NCBI GenBank assembly: GCA_008360955.1
Contig: LUCM01006383.1
Coordinates: forward strand, 11,753-75,752
Reading direction: 5' to 3'
Length of the DNA: 64,000 nt
Source of the DNA: Fasciolopsis buskii
Lineage: Eukaryota; Platyhelminthes; Trematoda; Plagiorchiida; Fasciolidae
Shown here: in pieces, positions 42,463 to 53,830 of the stretch
Position numbering within the stretch: the first letter of the stretch is position 1
Layout of the letters: each line of letters opens with the position of its first letter
Made by a program: the position numbers and the translations under genes
Notes under the pieces: model-generated
What the model was told of the DNA's origin: nothing
What the model saw: only the letters and a program-made list of their open reading frames with translations
Database searches by the model: none

Positions 42463-42705
42463 CCTGGCCCACCCTCCGTCCCAATGCAAACCCTAGACAA
42501 CAATACAATTAACACAACATATTCTTGTGTATTCAGGTTATGCATGCAACACCACAAATCCCTTCCCCACCCATATTTGTATCTGACTAATCCAATCCTT
42601 CCTATAATGAAAATTTTTATCAAGATATATATATATATATAGTGATGTAATGGCATGAGTACGAATCACTGAAAACGAGCTTGTTCGCCAAATTGTGTTT
42701 TCTCA
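42463..42705 (-). repeat. Right terminal inverted repeat of the Penelope-like element
   Basis: Reverse complement of 40,111-40,350. Differences seen: one base in the 56-base block, two near the outer end (gaatgag against gaacaag), and TA-run and A-run length. Confidence 0.9.
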
Positions 42706-43834
42706 AAGTTTATTTTATTTATTCTTATTCATACATGCATAACACTGCATATGATCGGAAGTCGTGGATATGGCCAAGGACAGTAAAGGTGTTGAGTTTG
42801 TAAATCCCACGACATCTGCTTACATGGAGACCGGATGTTTTTGTGGATTAAGGCATAATCACTGTGTTTCGACAACTGCCTGACTATGACTTGTCGACTG
42901 ATGATGACCAGGTCAGAGTAAACTTACCATCTGATTTCTTCCTGATCTCAGTACTAGGGAAACTTGCCGTAAAATTCAGTCACCTTGGCATTTAACGAGT
43001 GCTGTACAGCATTATCCATAACACCGACAACGAGAAGAGATAGAGAGGGAGAACCTTATTGCTATCAGAAAGAAGCGGTGTTCAATTTTTTCTGAGTATG
43101 CATGAATTAGAATTGAACCGAGTATTTATTTGCCAGACAGTGACTGTTCATTGAACATCCGTCCCTTAAAAGTTAAGAATGAGGCTACAGATGCTAGCGA
43201 AATGTGAATAAATTGCCGGCAGAAGTAAACGTAGTCTTGTATCCTCCCCTTTGCTGTTGGAACAGACGTTGTAAGGCCCTCGTTTGGTGGCGGCAAATAA
43301 CGGTTGACAGGCGAATCAAGGTGGTCATTTCAAGGCTTGAAGAAGAGGCATGAAAACCTCATTCACTGGAAGGTATCTAGTGGATCAAGTAGATTATCGG
43401 GTCGGGTCGGGTCGGGTCGAGTCGGGTGGAGGTCACGAGAACCCCCAACGCGAGGAGTGGAGATGTCGGGTGATATGGCCAGATGCAGCAATCATTGGGG
43501 TTGTACATTCATAATGTTCTTGCTTCTCTATATTTTTTCTGACTTTTAATGTTGCCCTCACCATTATTCGGTGTTTAGAGGTAGTAATCAGGGCCGGAGC
43601 ATATTCATGCAAAGTAAGCGTTTGTACAAGTTGGATCTGTAAAGAAATTTCTTTTTATCGTCGACGGTGTTTGTGATGGACAAAGGGGTTCAAAAAGATT
43701 GGCATATAATATGGTAAAATCGTCAAGAGGAGTTGTCAGCAATCGCTGAATCTTAGATTCAAGTAAAACTGCCTGTTGGTTGAGTTCGAAACAAGTAGCA
43801 GTTTGTATGACATACTTGAAACATGATCTCAGTG
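42706..43834. other. Intergenic, with a GGGTC tandem repeat
   Basis: A GGGTC pentamer is repeated about six times at 43,398-43,429. Nothing else recognised. Confidence 0.45.
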
Positions 43835-44080
43835 AAAGGGACTTGTCTCGTGACCACTATGACCCACTGCACTGCATGGAGGGGGAAATCGACACCCTTG
43901 ACCGTAAAACTTCTAATGACATAAAATCACACGAACTCTCATTACGTCACATATGGCGACGAGGCGAGCAGTAGCCAGTGGCCCTCTACCACCAAGGTGA
44001 TCGACCTATTTGGGATTGGAATCTCCGACCTTTTCGATGGCCGACGCTTAGTCCATTTGACCACCTCCGTAACGGAATTA
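43835..44080 (-). mobile_element. tRNA-derived SINE family B, best copy
   Basis: Reading the - strand from ~44,078: ggtggtcaaatggactaagcg (box A TGGTCAAATGG) and ggagattccaatccc about 35 bases on (B box-like), then ccaccttggtggtagagg, a cgcctcgtcgccatatgtgac body, and the tail ccatgcagtgcagtgggtcat. Box spacing and the long region between fit a Ser/Leu-type tRNA ancestor, which is a guess. Confidence 0.65.
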
Positions 44081-44670
44081 ATGTTTCATAGTTCCAAGAC
44101 TTGTGGCCTTCGTTAATTTTCAAATTCTGATATGCATTGTACACACTTTTCAATGCGACCGTCCGATTTGCACACCACTTCGGTGCATTTCGCATTTACT
44201 CGCTTCTTCTTCAGCTCCATTATCCTTTCCGGATCAAAATTATCTGCGCTGTTTGCATGCAAAGTGTCCTTGTCTGATAGAGAAATCATGAGTTCCCGCG
44301 GAAGAGAGAGACGAGGTAATAGCAAATCTGTGTTCAATGAAGGATTGAATTAAATTCATTCGAAACCAATGCGATCTGTGCTTACGTTGGGGTTGAACTA
44401 TGGGTGCAGTTCACGCTCATAAGACGGCAGATTCTGTATTTGGAGTGATAGCAACCTGTAGGTTTCATTTTGCTGACTGGGAATCTCTTGCTTCGAATTA
44501 GTTCTAACTGACTTTTCTCTGCAAAAATTTATCATTTGGGCATGAAAATCCTATATTTGTGCAAGCGAATCACTGAGACTCCGGGTTGTCGTTCTTATTC
44601 ATCATCCAATCACGAAGAATGGGCCTTCGTAAATTTAGCCGCTCCATCCCAAGGACACTGAGCAAGGCAT

Positions 44671-45020
44671 TACCTAGGCGAATAAAGTTTAGAAAACATG
44701 TGGAATACAACCTCGGAAGGTTTCCTGTATCGGATTCTGAAGCTGCGATTGTCACAGTCCCCTCAGTCGATAGAATAGAGAAGATTCGAATTAACATCCA
44801 GATGCGGGGAATGTATTGTATATATATTGTGGTACCGACATAGCACCGACATGACAGCACACGGGAAGGCCAACCACGAAAATAAATGCCGGGGTGATAT
44901 GAGCGACTACTCGCAAAAGAAGACTCGAAAAGTGCGGCATTAGCTGAAACGTGTAGATGGGGTGTGTGATAATGCAAATGTAACCAAACGAGTGTTACAA
45001 CATCAAAATCGAGCAGATCA
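44671..45020 (+). repeat. Dispersed repeat F, copy 2
   Basis: Counterpart of 37,024-37,365: agtttagaaaacat, tcggattctgaag, cctcagtcgatagaatag, atagcaccgac, gttacaaca...aatcgagc. The overlapping 168-codon frame on the - strand (45,076-44,570) runs through this repeat and is probably not a gene. Confidence 0.45.
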
Positions 45021-47627
45021 CAGAGAAAATGAAGTGCAAAAATAGTCGATGCAACTACAAAGATCTGGCAGTTCAATCAACATATCTGCCTGAACAAGTG
45101 TCAACAGCTGTTCAAATCAACTCAGCAAGTACAACAAAGCACAAAGCATATTGAAAGGCTTCAGTAAACCACTGTAAATATCTAGATGACTGGGCAAATT
45201 GTGACGAAAACACACTAATGTTTTTGCTGTAATTGCCACTCAGTTGAGGATCGATTTGAATACTCTATAAATCCTTAAGTGAAGCCACTTTGCAACCGAC
45301 CTGATTGCGTCGATCAAACTTGTGTCCGATTCACTGACTTATTGAGGTGACTTTGAGTATATATTCACTGGATAGGGCAGCTTTCTAGTTTATGTGCACG
45401 TGAGTACCAAGAGAAAAGCGCATTTGTTCACTCTCACTCCAGTGAAGACCTACGACAGCCATCTTGCTTGGTTAATCGCATGCTTTTACGAAAACGTTCA
45501 ACTGCAAACCTGTACACAAAGTTGGGCTCTCTAACCCAGGTCTAGTAAGATTTCCACACTTCGCAAATTTGTGAACGATTCGTTTAACTTTCTGTTTGGC
45601 TGTATACTTTACTCAGTGGTAAGCAACCTAATGACTTGACGGCTAATTGCAATAACATCTGTATATTGGGAACTCATCAGTCTTCCGTTGGCTCAATCCG
45701 ACTGATTAAACTAGGTCATAGTAAACCAGGATGTGTTTTTGGGATTCTGATCGATGATTCCAGGACCTAGATCGTCAATGCTTCATTATCCTCCGAGATG
45801 TCACCGTCACGCTCACATATTTGGCCGTCTCGTGGCTCACTTACGTAATGCAATCATTACTGTTGCTGTTGGAGTTATCATTAGGCCCAACTTTATGGTA
45901 ATTGTCACATATCGCATTGTGCTCTTCGGCGTGATGTGTGATAATCTGCGATGTCAAACAAGTCACTAAAATGGGCAGAATGTTGTCTATGACCTTTACG
46001 GCGGGTGTGAAAATGGAATAACCAAAGCGTTGCATAAATCCAGTTTCCCAAGGAAGAACCCGGAGCTTGGATTGAATCAAGCAGTGAAAATGACCATCAA
46101 AGAACAAGAAATAATAAGAGGAGAATATAAAGAATGAGTTTCGCCCTAAACAGGAAGTATGTCGCAATTAGCCTAAGATAAGTTTTGGCACTAAGTCTTC
46201 GAAGTCTCCATGGGCTGTGATCAAACCATTTTTCGTCGAAGGACGAAAAGATGACGGAGGGACAGTAAGAACTCATAATAACTAACCTGCTTACACTACA
46301 GTGGCCAATGCTATATGTTCCCGTTTCATTCGGCAAACAGTAGGCAGCATAAAACCGGTAAAATAAGTTTGATCAAATCGGAGTTGTTAGATTCACCGGG
46401 AATCACAGATGGAAAGAGCGCATCTGTCAGGAATACTGGTCTTTGCCATCTGTGTGACACTGAAGGGCTATGTGCTTTGCTCTTCATCTTTTGGAAATAA
46501 CCAGTTGGCACCTGGTTAGCGCAGCTCGGTTCGTATTTTCTCCCCTTCACCTAGTAAATAGCATGTTATTTGAAACCATAATTCGTCGGAGTCATCCTTT
46601 CAGCACGGAATGGCTTCTACTACTTCGTCCGCAACTAGTTTTAACATCGGAATGTTAACTACTTCCGCGTGCGACAGTAGGCAAAACCAAAATTCACAAA
46701 TTAAGAAGAAAGATGAAGGTCGAGTAATCACTATGGCGTCAATCTCAAATAATGGTAAACGTTGCGGCAGTCGGCGAATGCTTTAGAAACTGTGATAAAA
46801 GAGGAAATTGCAATGCCTTCAAATTCAGTTTTACGTTATTGACAATTTTAGCATGGCTAGGAATCGGGGTGGGGTTGTTTAGGAACGCAGTAAAGAGTAT
46901 AGTAGCGGTGTGATATAAGCTATAACTTGTGGACTCGACCGTTAACGTTTCCCATCTCCGACCTGCTATTAATGGAAAGTGACTGTCAGACATAATCTAA
47001 TAATGGTATTTTCGGCAAACATGCTTGGAATTCGAGTACTCCGAACTATACCGTGAATTGCCAAACATCTTAAACAGTTCAGTAATTACCGAACAAAATA
47101 CATGAATGGAACCCCGGTTTTTGAAAGGCTGATAAGTGATAAAGTAAAGTTGGTTCACTCGGTTTAGGATAAAGCACCAATCCAAGGATTGTCGGGAATG
47201 GGGTCTCAGGTGACACATTTTCGTGCGAGAGTCTTGGTGACGAGTCGTGCGTTTGTCCTTAATCACGTCATGTGCTCGTTTTTACGCATGCACGGTAATC
47301 ATGCATCAATCAGTACTAATATAACGGTCTGACTCTTCGAACTTGAGGAAGTTGAGTAGTCATTTAGTTTTACCGTCACCCAACATCCGAAGCAAATAAA
47401 CTGAGGGTCGCAAGTAGATATATAGGACCTACTGGTTTGCAAACACTGTTTGGTAGTTGTCAAAATTTCAGCGATTCAGCTGGGTGCTTATTGATCCGTT
47501 TATTTTATCCCAGTTACACTAGGATGAAGAGTTCGGAGCTGTGGCTGGCAGTGATTATTTCTAAACAGAACTTCCGGTATTGGTGTTTTGGAAAAACCGA
47601 CAATCTACGAGCTTATTCAGACCCCTT
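45021..47627. other. Intergenic, nothing recognised
   Basis: About 2.6 kb with only short overlapping open frames and no repeat match. Confidence 0.4.
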
Positions 47628-47790
47628 CAGTAGTATGTTTCGCAGATGGATGGGTGAATAAAATTTTTCTGAGGGTTAGCCTTGCCTGGCAGACTGAAAT
47701 CCTCCCACGAATCACCATGTGATTCTTAAATTGACTTATCATTCATTCACGCTCCCAACGATTTAAATAAGATTATAGTGAAGTACTCAG
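47628..47790. mobile_element. Related inverted-repeat element, partial copy
   Basis: Starts cagtagtatgtttcgcagatggatg and continues with aatcaccatgtgattcttaa and cattcacgctccc, which is the reverse-complement order of 35,742 down to about 35,580. The other arm is not visible. Confidence 0.5.
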
Positions 47791-50463
47791 ATCTTGTTTA
47801 TGTAGATCTGAAATGTAACTCCTTTTATATTGACAAATTCGTATGTAAAGCTCACTGACCGTCTGTGCATTAGTCTAGAACTTACTAGCAGACGTACAGA
47901 TCACGTGAAATCGCAACATTTTACCCCGTTCCGAATTTTTGTCATAAATTCGAATATCTCTGATATGATTTCGAAACAAAATGAGAAACAGCATGGAGTT
48001 GTGCGAAGTGGAAGCATTTTCCGGCACTAGTAAAAAGTCGCTTTCCTCGATGAAATACAGAGTGAATTTTTTGATGTCAGATTGCCAACACTAGATGCAA
48101 AAAGACTCATTAAGTTTCTACCAGAAGCACAAGTTTAGATCAGATTGCTGTGCACTTTTACTAATTAACTCTAATAATTTCCTCTTCCTGTTGATACTTT
48201 AGTTAGGATTTAAAATCAATTAGCACAGATCGGTAGACTGAACAGACCACGATCACCGAACAGCACGTGACCAGTTATCATTTCCGTAGACTACTATTAG
48301 ACCACTTAAATAAATGATTTTATCGACCTGGAATTCGCTATCTTTGGAAAGTGAAAGCAGTTCGTGCAATTACAGTCTCATCAATGCAATTCAGTGAACC
48401 GTGTGTTCTCATTTACCCAGTTTACTACGACCAGCGTTTCGACATTATAACATGCATCACAGCAAAGCTGCTTCAAAAGTGATGATATTAAACTTTAATG
48501 GATATGTTATGAAGTTCCTAGTCCTGCTAGCATGATGATGCGGAGTATGGATACCAAAACGTGTTTCGCAATTCGGCAGGGAATATAAAAATATTCGTAA
48601 ACCTTGATCCCTGGGTTACTTGCGTTGTAGCTGCAGTATACCGAACGTTTTTGCTTCATATTATCGGCTTCACAATTCCAAATCAAACAGAAGTGATTTT
48701 CTATCCGAAAGCTGACCGAAAAATTCGGCTGCTTTCACATTTGGATGCAGTCAGTTACTGATTGGGCTCACCCGATTCCCTGTGAAGATGGGACTTCTAC
48801 AATCAGAGGTCAAATTATTTTTTTCGCGCTACCGAACACCGGTTAACCATCATCTAAATAGTCTACGTAAACGAAAAACTGGTGCTTTTTAAGTTAATTG
48901 ATAGTGTCAATTCCTGGTACTTTATGTTCATGAAATGCAGCATTCTAGGAATCCGTTATCAAGACGTGAGAATTAGAGCAATTTGTTGTGGTTTCGTATC
49001 TTGCCTAATCAATGTTACTAAAGCATCTCTTGGTCAAAATAAGTAGCGTGCATGCTATTGCCAATGACTACACTGGGCAACAAGTGAATGTAATATAATG
49101 CAAATGATGTATCGAATATTATGATAAGGAGTAATTGACGATCGTCCATGTTAGCTAAAGAAGTACTGAATATGAAGCATATGCTCAGGACTGTTTCGGT
49201 GCCCCTAATCCTCTGTTGTTTAGTAATATAGGTAGGAGAAGCAGTGCCGAAGCTATACGATCAGCAATACGTTAAATAATACAATATAACAGTCCAGACG
49301 GAACTCTTTCAGCGAGCTCGGGGCAAGTGATTCACATCCGAACATGCATATGTGGTGACATCGGGCTCACGGAGAGAATCGCACTATTTTCGGACGTCGT
49401 TTTCCATAAGATCTGCTTAGACACTTGATACCAATTCTGTGACATTTGTTTGGTTCTGTTTTTTTATCGCACACTCGTGCTGGACTTTTTGAAATCCCTC
49501 GCTTTCGAATAGCTTCGACCAGTAGGCACCTATTCTATTGAGGTTTGACATATTGTGCATTGTTGTCTCGGTGCTACGACGGCGCCACGATACATACAAT
49601 GTGATTCTCGAATAGAATTATTGACTCGGGTCTTCTGTGTTCTATCGACTAAGAGGCCTAATCAATCTCAGTATCGGAATCAGATAGAAGACAGGTTCGG
49701 AATCGCATTTCGGCCATCTTGTGCACACTTGTAAGTGGATCGATCAGGTTGAGCTACTTCTTAGGTCGTGATTCACTGCAGCGTAGAGGTGAAGCTCCAC
49801 TTGACCGACTTATCACCGTTCGTCTTCGTGGGCGCATCCGTATCTGTGCATAGCAATCGGACTTTAGCTATCATTGTCCGCTGTGCTACATTTACACTCC
49901 GGCTGCCGTTACCTCACCAGTTTAAGGGATTTGCTTTCCATCAAAAACATTGTTCGTCGCTATTCCCAATCAGGTTTACTCCTACTCAAGCATCCCTGAA
50001 ATTTCTCTTTGCTCAGACTTAACTGCGCATGTACATCACGGATTTTACACTAAACCGAAAAGACGTTCGTGACGGTTGATGGGCTGCTCTTGAATGCACC
50101 CGGACAGCCAAAATGCCTGTTCCATCTCTACTGAATACTAAAACACGCTTTCTGTTCATAAAACTACCGGACCTATCGCACACTCTTCGCTATCGGATAC
50201 ATGTTCATACTTGTGTAGTTCGCATTCACGAGTCGCGGCTGAACTCACTTGTTGCGGATGTCCTGACATCCATCCACGTGTTTGATGCATACCGAATGGA
50301 CAGACAATTTCGCGCTTAGAAAAACCGGAGGTGGTGTGGTCACATTACAAAAATTTCTCTTGGTCAAGCGAGTCTGAACCAATTTTCATTTTTTGGTATT
50401 GACTACCTAGCTATTTAGTGTCATCTTAAGATTTCTCGGCATAGGAACACAATTATAACGAAC
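47791..50463. other. Intergenic, nothing recognised
   Basis: No clear motif. The last few hundred bases (from ~49,770) may be the eroded start of the retrotransposon that follows. Confidence 0.4.
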
Positions 50464-52510
50464 TTGCATGCAGCATCTTTTTGCACACAAACTGATATTT
50501 CATCTTTCGATTCCGTCCTGCCCTTCCCAGTCCCGTTTCCGGATGATAACCCGCACATCATCGTAGGTGATTTTGATCACGCCTCGACACTTCCCCTTCG
50601 TGTGTTTGATGTGACTGATCTATCACTCTGTCCAACCAGAGGTAACTTCGTCCTAGACAGAATTAGTATCAACTATCTCGAGTTATCTTGCCTTTAACTA
50701 GGTGGCACAATTTCAACCGGTGATCACTGTCTGTGACTTTTTTTAAAAAAAAGAAAGTTTATTCCCGGACAGCTTTTCAATCTTTCAAGGAGTCAAATCA
50801 AAAGCAAAATATGATTTCGCAATTTTTCTCGAGAAAACATTGTTCTTCTTCTTTCGCTTCAAAAATCCATTTTTCACGCAAATTCGTGGTCTTCTTTCGA
50901 ATCTGTAAATAGTAACGTCAACCTTTTCTGTAGACTCCCAATCTTATTTTTAATATTTATTGCTCCCTGGAATTACTTTTTTCTCTCTAATAGCCTTATT
51001 GCTTTACCCACATTGAAGGCCTTTTGGAGATGGAAGGGACACTTCTATGGATTACTGGACTCCGGGAAAGGCAGATTCTTTCGATCATTAATATCACGGG
51101 AAGTAAAGCGAATCGACTCGCGGTATGCAAGCCAACTCCTGACCGGCTGAAACAGCGGGCGCCTCTGACAAGGAATTCGGGTTTTGCTCGGAAATAAAAC
51201 GAATCTGATAAACCATAATGCAGATGTAAAAAGTATCAACCGAGCGTTCATTTATCCGCATAATTACATTGCAGTTTCATGGTTCCCGAATGAATGAACT
51301 GATGTAACATTCCTTTCTACGAAAGAAGTGTACGAACTCCTTCGTTCGATCAAAACAGCCACAGGTATATGTCCTGACGACATGTCTTCACTTCTTCTAA
51401 AGTACGGTGCGGTTTCACTCGCTGATGCATTGACTTCCCTCCTTCAGACATTCTTATGGAAACATTGCACTCCTGAGTGTTCGAGGCTAGTCACTGTTGT
51501 GCCCATCCTAAAATCTAATAATTCAATTATTCCACCCAAAGATCTTTGTCCCATCGCTCTTAGATCATGCGGTCTTCCTTACTCGTCTAACTTCTTTTAT
51601 TAGTGTGCCCGATGAACTCCTTTGGTCTGCATGCAAACCAAACAAGTGCACTTTGGATGCTATGGCTTCCTTGATTCATAACACTGCCAAAACCTTGGAT
51701 GCATCTGCAAGATCAATCCGATTTAATTTTTTAGATTTTTCCTCTGCACTCGACTCTGTGCCAATCGCTCCTTTGCATGACTCTCGGACTACTTCACCAA
51801 CAGAACTCATTTCACAAGAGTGGGACAAAATATCTACCCCGTTGGTAAGTTATTTTAGAGTTCTTCAAGGAGCTGCCCTTTCTCCTTACATCAACGATCT
51901 GCATCTCAGTACCCCTGATCAATTATACAAATTTGCCGATGACATTGCTCTCTGCCAGTCTATACCTGAAACTGGAGATTTCCTGAACTCTTCCAGCAGC
52001 TTGTCTTTGATTTTTCTCTTCAGTCTTTTCACATTTCCAGTTGTGTAAACATTCTTTATACTGAATAGAAAAACTGCGGCATTTCCAGGTTGAAAAAACA
52101 CTGTCTCCCTATTTGTTTTCCAGTACTTTTTCCACGCTCTCCTCTATTGTTCCACTGTCACTTTTGATAGTTTATTAAAGTAAAATTTCAGAACCGCTCG
52201 CCGTGGTTTGTCAATTAGCAGTGATGTATCTCGCTTATCACTGAAAGAACTCTGTACCAGATTGTGTGGCATGCATTTATCCGCGTGCGGATTATTTTCA
52301 CATAAAATTCTTTCAGGACCGTCCCATCCCCTAATCGATGACCCCTAATCGATAAATGCCATTCTCATACCCAAACGTGTTCTACCTTCGCTCCATACTT
52401 TCTCGCATAAATATTCATGGGAACTCGACTGTTTCCTACCTACCCGAATTCTCATCTCAACTGAGAACAGATCATGAGTGATTTTCTGCACAATCCCTTA
52501 TGAATTTCAA
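50464..52510 (+). mobile_element. CR1/Jockey-like non-LTR retrotransposon, decayed
   Basis: The endonuclease end is marked by HIIVGDFDHAS and PTRGNFVLDRIS (50,540-50,670), then GDH near 50,720. The polymerase follows: ICPDDMSSLLLK, TVVPILKSN, NFLDFSSALDSVP, FRVLQGAALSPYINDL and KFADDIALC (51,330-51,960). A C-terminal HKILSGPSHPL-type piece is near 52,300. Frames are broken between these. Domain order (endonuclease then polymerase) and the FADD box fit CR1/Jockey-type elements. Confidence 0.8.
51328..52048 (+). pseudogene. Reverse transcriptase domain of the CR1/Jockey-like element
   Basis: Two adjacent open pieces, 91 and 147 codons, are separated by a TAG at about 51,601. They hold the fingers block, the FLDFSSALDS block with the first Asp, a damaged GVPQGSVLSP block (VLQGAALSP) and the FADD box. 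The core is deleted between ALDSVP and SYFRVLQGA compared with the family. Confidence 0.75.
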
Positions 52511-53645
52511 ACGTTCGTTATTCGCTACACTTTTTCCCCTACTCTGCATTCTGATTTGGTGGCGAACACATCATTTTTCGACTGAAATGAGGAAACCGAG
52601 GTAGGCAAAAGTCTGCACAATACAATACAGTATCAACCAATGGATCTGACAGTTAGGCGACGGCCAGAAACGTGATAACGACAAATCATGCAAAACTCTC
52701 GCCTGAACCTTGTTCCCTATCACGTTTTGCGCTACACTGGCTTACCCGTCACACTGTATATCAAACCTTGAACTTGTGCGTGTGTGTGTGTGTCCGTGTG
52801 ACTGATAGACCAATGACTGACCTGTGTATTGACTATATTACCATTCCTTCCTTTAACATTAGTGTCATTTCCTTCTCAGATAGAATTCTATTACTCGGCC
52901 CGGTGGTCTTGCTAAGTGGTTTCCGTGATAGAACAACGAATAGGATGATAAAGCCAGTTTAAATTCCACTTTCATTTCTCGAATTCAAAGGGAAGACAGT
53001 AAATGAAATTTAAAGCATTCAACTCGCTTGATTCGTATAAACAACAGAATGAACAAAATTCGTATCGGTCGACCATTTCGCGCGCCCTCAGTTCATTTGA
53101 AAGGTTAAAATGAATGAGCAATCCACTATCATCACAGTTGGTAAACAGTTCAAACAACCAGAGAATGGAGGTCGAATTGGAAACCTCGGAATGTTGACCA
53201 TATCAGGGCGTGTCAGTATCTAATTAATCCTATGCTCTCATAGATAATGTCACATTGGTATCAGTAATGTCGGTGAACCCAATTTGTGACATACTATTAA
53301 TTGGAATGTATCCATGTTGGAACAGTTAATTCTAACAAGGATGAATGAAGATGGAAGTGTCTTACAACTATGACGGTAAAAATAAAGTTTGATCCCAAAC
53401 ATGTTTGCTCTGGTTCTACAAATGTTTACGGTCCCTGAAAAATTCGAATATTTTCGACATGCCACCCAGAACCACTTTAGTCGGTTGAAAACTAGTTACC
53501 ACTGTCACAGAAGGGGAGCATCCTAAGGCTAATTAATAGATTGGTGCTACACAGGGCGAGATTCTTAGGCGAGTGTTGGCCAATCCGACGGGACATTCCT
53601 GTGATCGAGTCTTCATACTTGTTGTGCTCGATAGATACACTGAAA
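52511..53645. other. Intergenic, nothing recognised
   Basis: A short GT run is near 52,778-52,792. No coding similarity. Confidence 0.4.
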
Positions 53646-53649
53646 ATAG

Positions 53650-53830
53650 TGGATATAAATGATGTTAAAAAAGCCACTGAAAACCATGGAAGCATAGTAT
53701 AACTTTTTGTCTTTAGGAATCATCAGCATTCCACATCCCTCACGCCGGAACTGGAACGCGAACTTGAAATGAACGGATATGAGCCGAAAGCTTCAGCTGT
53801 TATGCTAGCCAAGCTGTTCCTGAGCAGTTC
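53650..53830 (-). mobile_element. SINE family A remnant with eroded head
   Basis: The + strand shows gaaaaccatggaagcat, taggaatcatcagcatt, cacgccggaactggaacgcgaac and tatgctagccaagctg, the order of the reverse complement of the family A body, B box and box A. Diverged. Confidence 0.55.

Larger units (their letters stand above)
40111..42705 (-). mobile_element. Penelope-like element with terminal inverted repeats
   Basis: The - strand carries a Penelope-type reverse transcriptase followed by a GIY-YIG-like endonuclease. Ends are inverted repeats: left 40,111-40,350 and right 42,463-42,705, about 240 bases with a handful of differences, each with a TA run inside. The piece 40,351-40,806 repeats the start of the polymerase in reverse and ends at a lone N. 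I read it as an assembly error, which would leave a true element of about 2.1 kb. The coding part has one frameshift and at least two stops, so it is inactive. Confidence 0.9.

Noticed and set aside
40111..42705. Reading the inverted arms as a DNA transposon
   Set aside because: The protein inside is a Penelope-type reverse transcriptase with a GIY-YIG-like tail, not a transposase.
44570..45076. 168-codon open frame on the - strand
   Set aside because: It overlaps the dispersed repeat F in the opposite orientation and has no recognisable motif; likely a chance frame.
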